From contig CAJMRA010000017.1 in NCBI GenBank assembly GCA_905215675.1, positions 1 through 14,910 on the forward strand: a DNA stretch of 14,910 bases, given 5' to 3'. Numbering within the stretch: position 1 is the first letter of the stretch; every line of letters starts with the position of its first letter. The notes beneath the pieces are model-generated. The model saw only the letters and a program-made list of their open reading frames with translations. It was not told the origin of the DNA and ran no database searches. This DNA comes from an uncultured bacterium (lineage in GTDB: Bacteria; Desulfobacterota; Desulfovibrionia; Desulfovibrionales; Desulfovibrionaceae). Both the position numbers and the translations under genes were made by a program. Positions 14,786-14,910 of this stretch are shown piece by piece.

Positions 14786-14868
14786 TGTGTAGACGGTGGG
14801 AAAGTGTGCTGTCAAGAAAAGACCTACCCCGCCGGGTTGGGTATTGTCAACCATAAAAATAGTTATTT
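14786..14868 (-). promoter_or_regulatory. Putative promoter/operator region of the ArsR-fusion operon
   Basis: Two consensus TTGACA boxes lie 35 bp apart (14850-14845 and 14815-14810). The nearer one has a weak TACACA (14791-14786) after 18 bp, which would start transcription at or next to the ArsR ATG. An inverted repeat TACCC-N9-GGGTA (14825-14843) sits between the boxes, and an AT-rich palindrome AAATA-GT-TATTT lies at 14857-14868. Either repeat could be an operator. The -10 boxes are poor, so exact promoters are uncertain. Bases 14869-14910 are AT-rich with no gene seen. Confidence 0.4.
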
Positions 14869-14910
14869 AGTTTTGTTGTCGTTTGGTTTTTTGTTGCTTG
14901 ATTTTTTTGT

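Overview
The window reads as chromosomal DNA of a GC-rich Desulfovibrionaceae member (Desulfovibrio/Bilophila type). This is inferred from gene content: the archaeal-type entry into aromatic biosynthesis (ADH synthase plus 3-dehydroquinate synthase II) sits at the head of an operon continuing into pheA, aroA and tyrA, an arrangement I associate with sulfate-reducing delta-proteobacteria. All eight protein genes and the leader peptide lie on the minus strand. The long open frames on the plus strand are antisense shadows of high-GC genes.

Layout, in the order transcription runs (high to low coordinates). (1) 14429-14779, a cysteine-free ArsR-type repressor, is followed 68 bp later by (2) a 1334-residue protein at 10356-14360 that joins an LplT-like MFS lysophospholipid flippase, a PlsC/Aas acyltransferase, an acyl carrier protein domain and an acyl-AMP ligase. 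(3) A densely folded, G-tract-rich intergenic element lies at 10236-10349. (4) 9071-10012 is a DMT/EamA permease with its own terminator. (5) 6901-8763 is a P1B-type metal ATPase; its promoter carries a perfect 16-bp palindrome (8817-8832) of the kind bound by CsoR/RcnR-family metal sensors. (6) 6671-6883 holds a promoter, a 33-codon leader peptide with an aromatic codon run, and an attenuator. (7) 1380-6630 is the five-gene aromatic operon. (8) 126-1127 is ilvC, closed by an 18-bp terminator hairpin at 55-97.

How the parts work together. ADH synthase and DHQ synthase II make 3-dehydroquinate without DAHP. AroA makes EPSP further down the shikimate route. PheA (chorismate mutase-prephenate dehydratase-ACT) and TyrA split prephenate towards Phe and Tyr. 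The genes are tightly packed (gaps or overlaps of -8 to +3 nt), so the operon is probably one transcript. It is gated by a leader peptide whose residues 15-24 (FSWFFFAYYF) read Phe, Trp and Tyr supply together. Mutually exclusive 1:2, 2:3 and 3:4 stems can be drawn by hand. This attenuator, which does not appear as a standard gene call, is the best candidate in the window for an overlooked system. The second is the flippase-acyltransferase-ACP-ligase fusion, which may be a self-contained lysophospholipid import and repair machine.

I see no tRNA, rRNA, CRISPR array, insertion sequence or phage gene.
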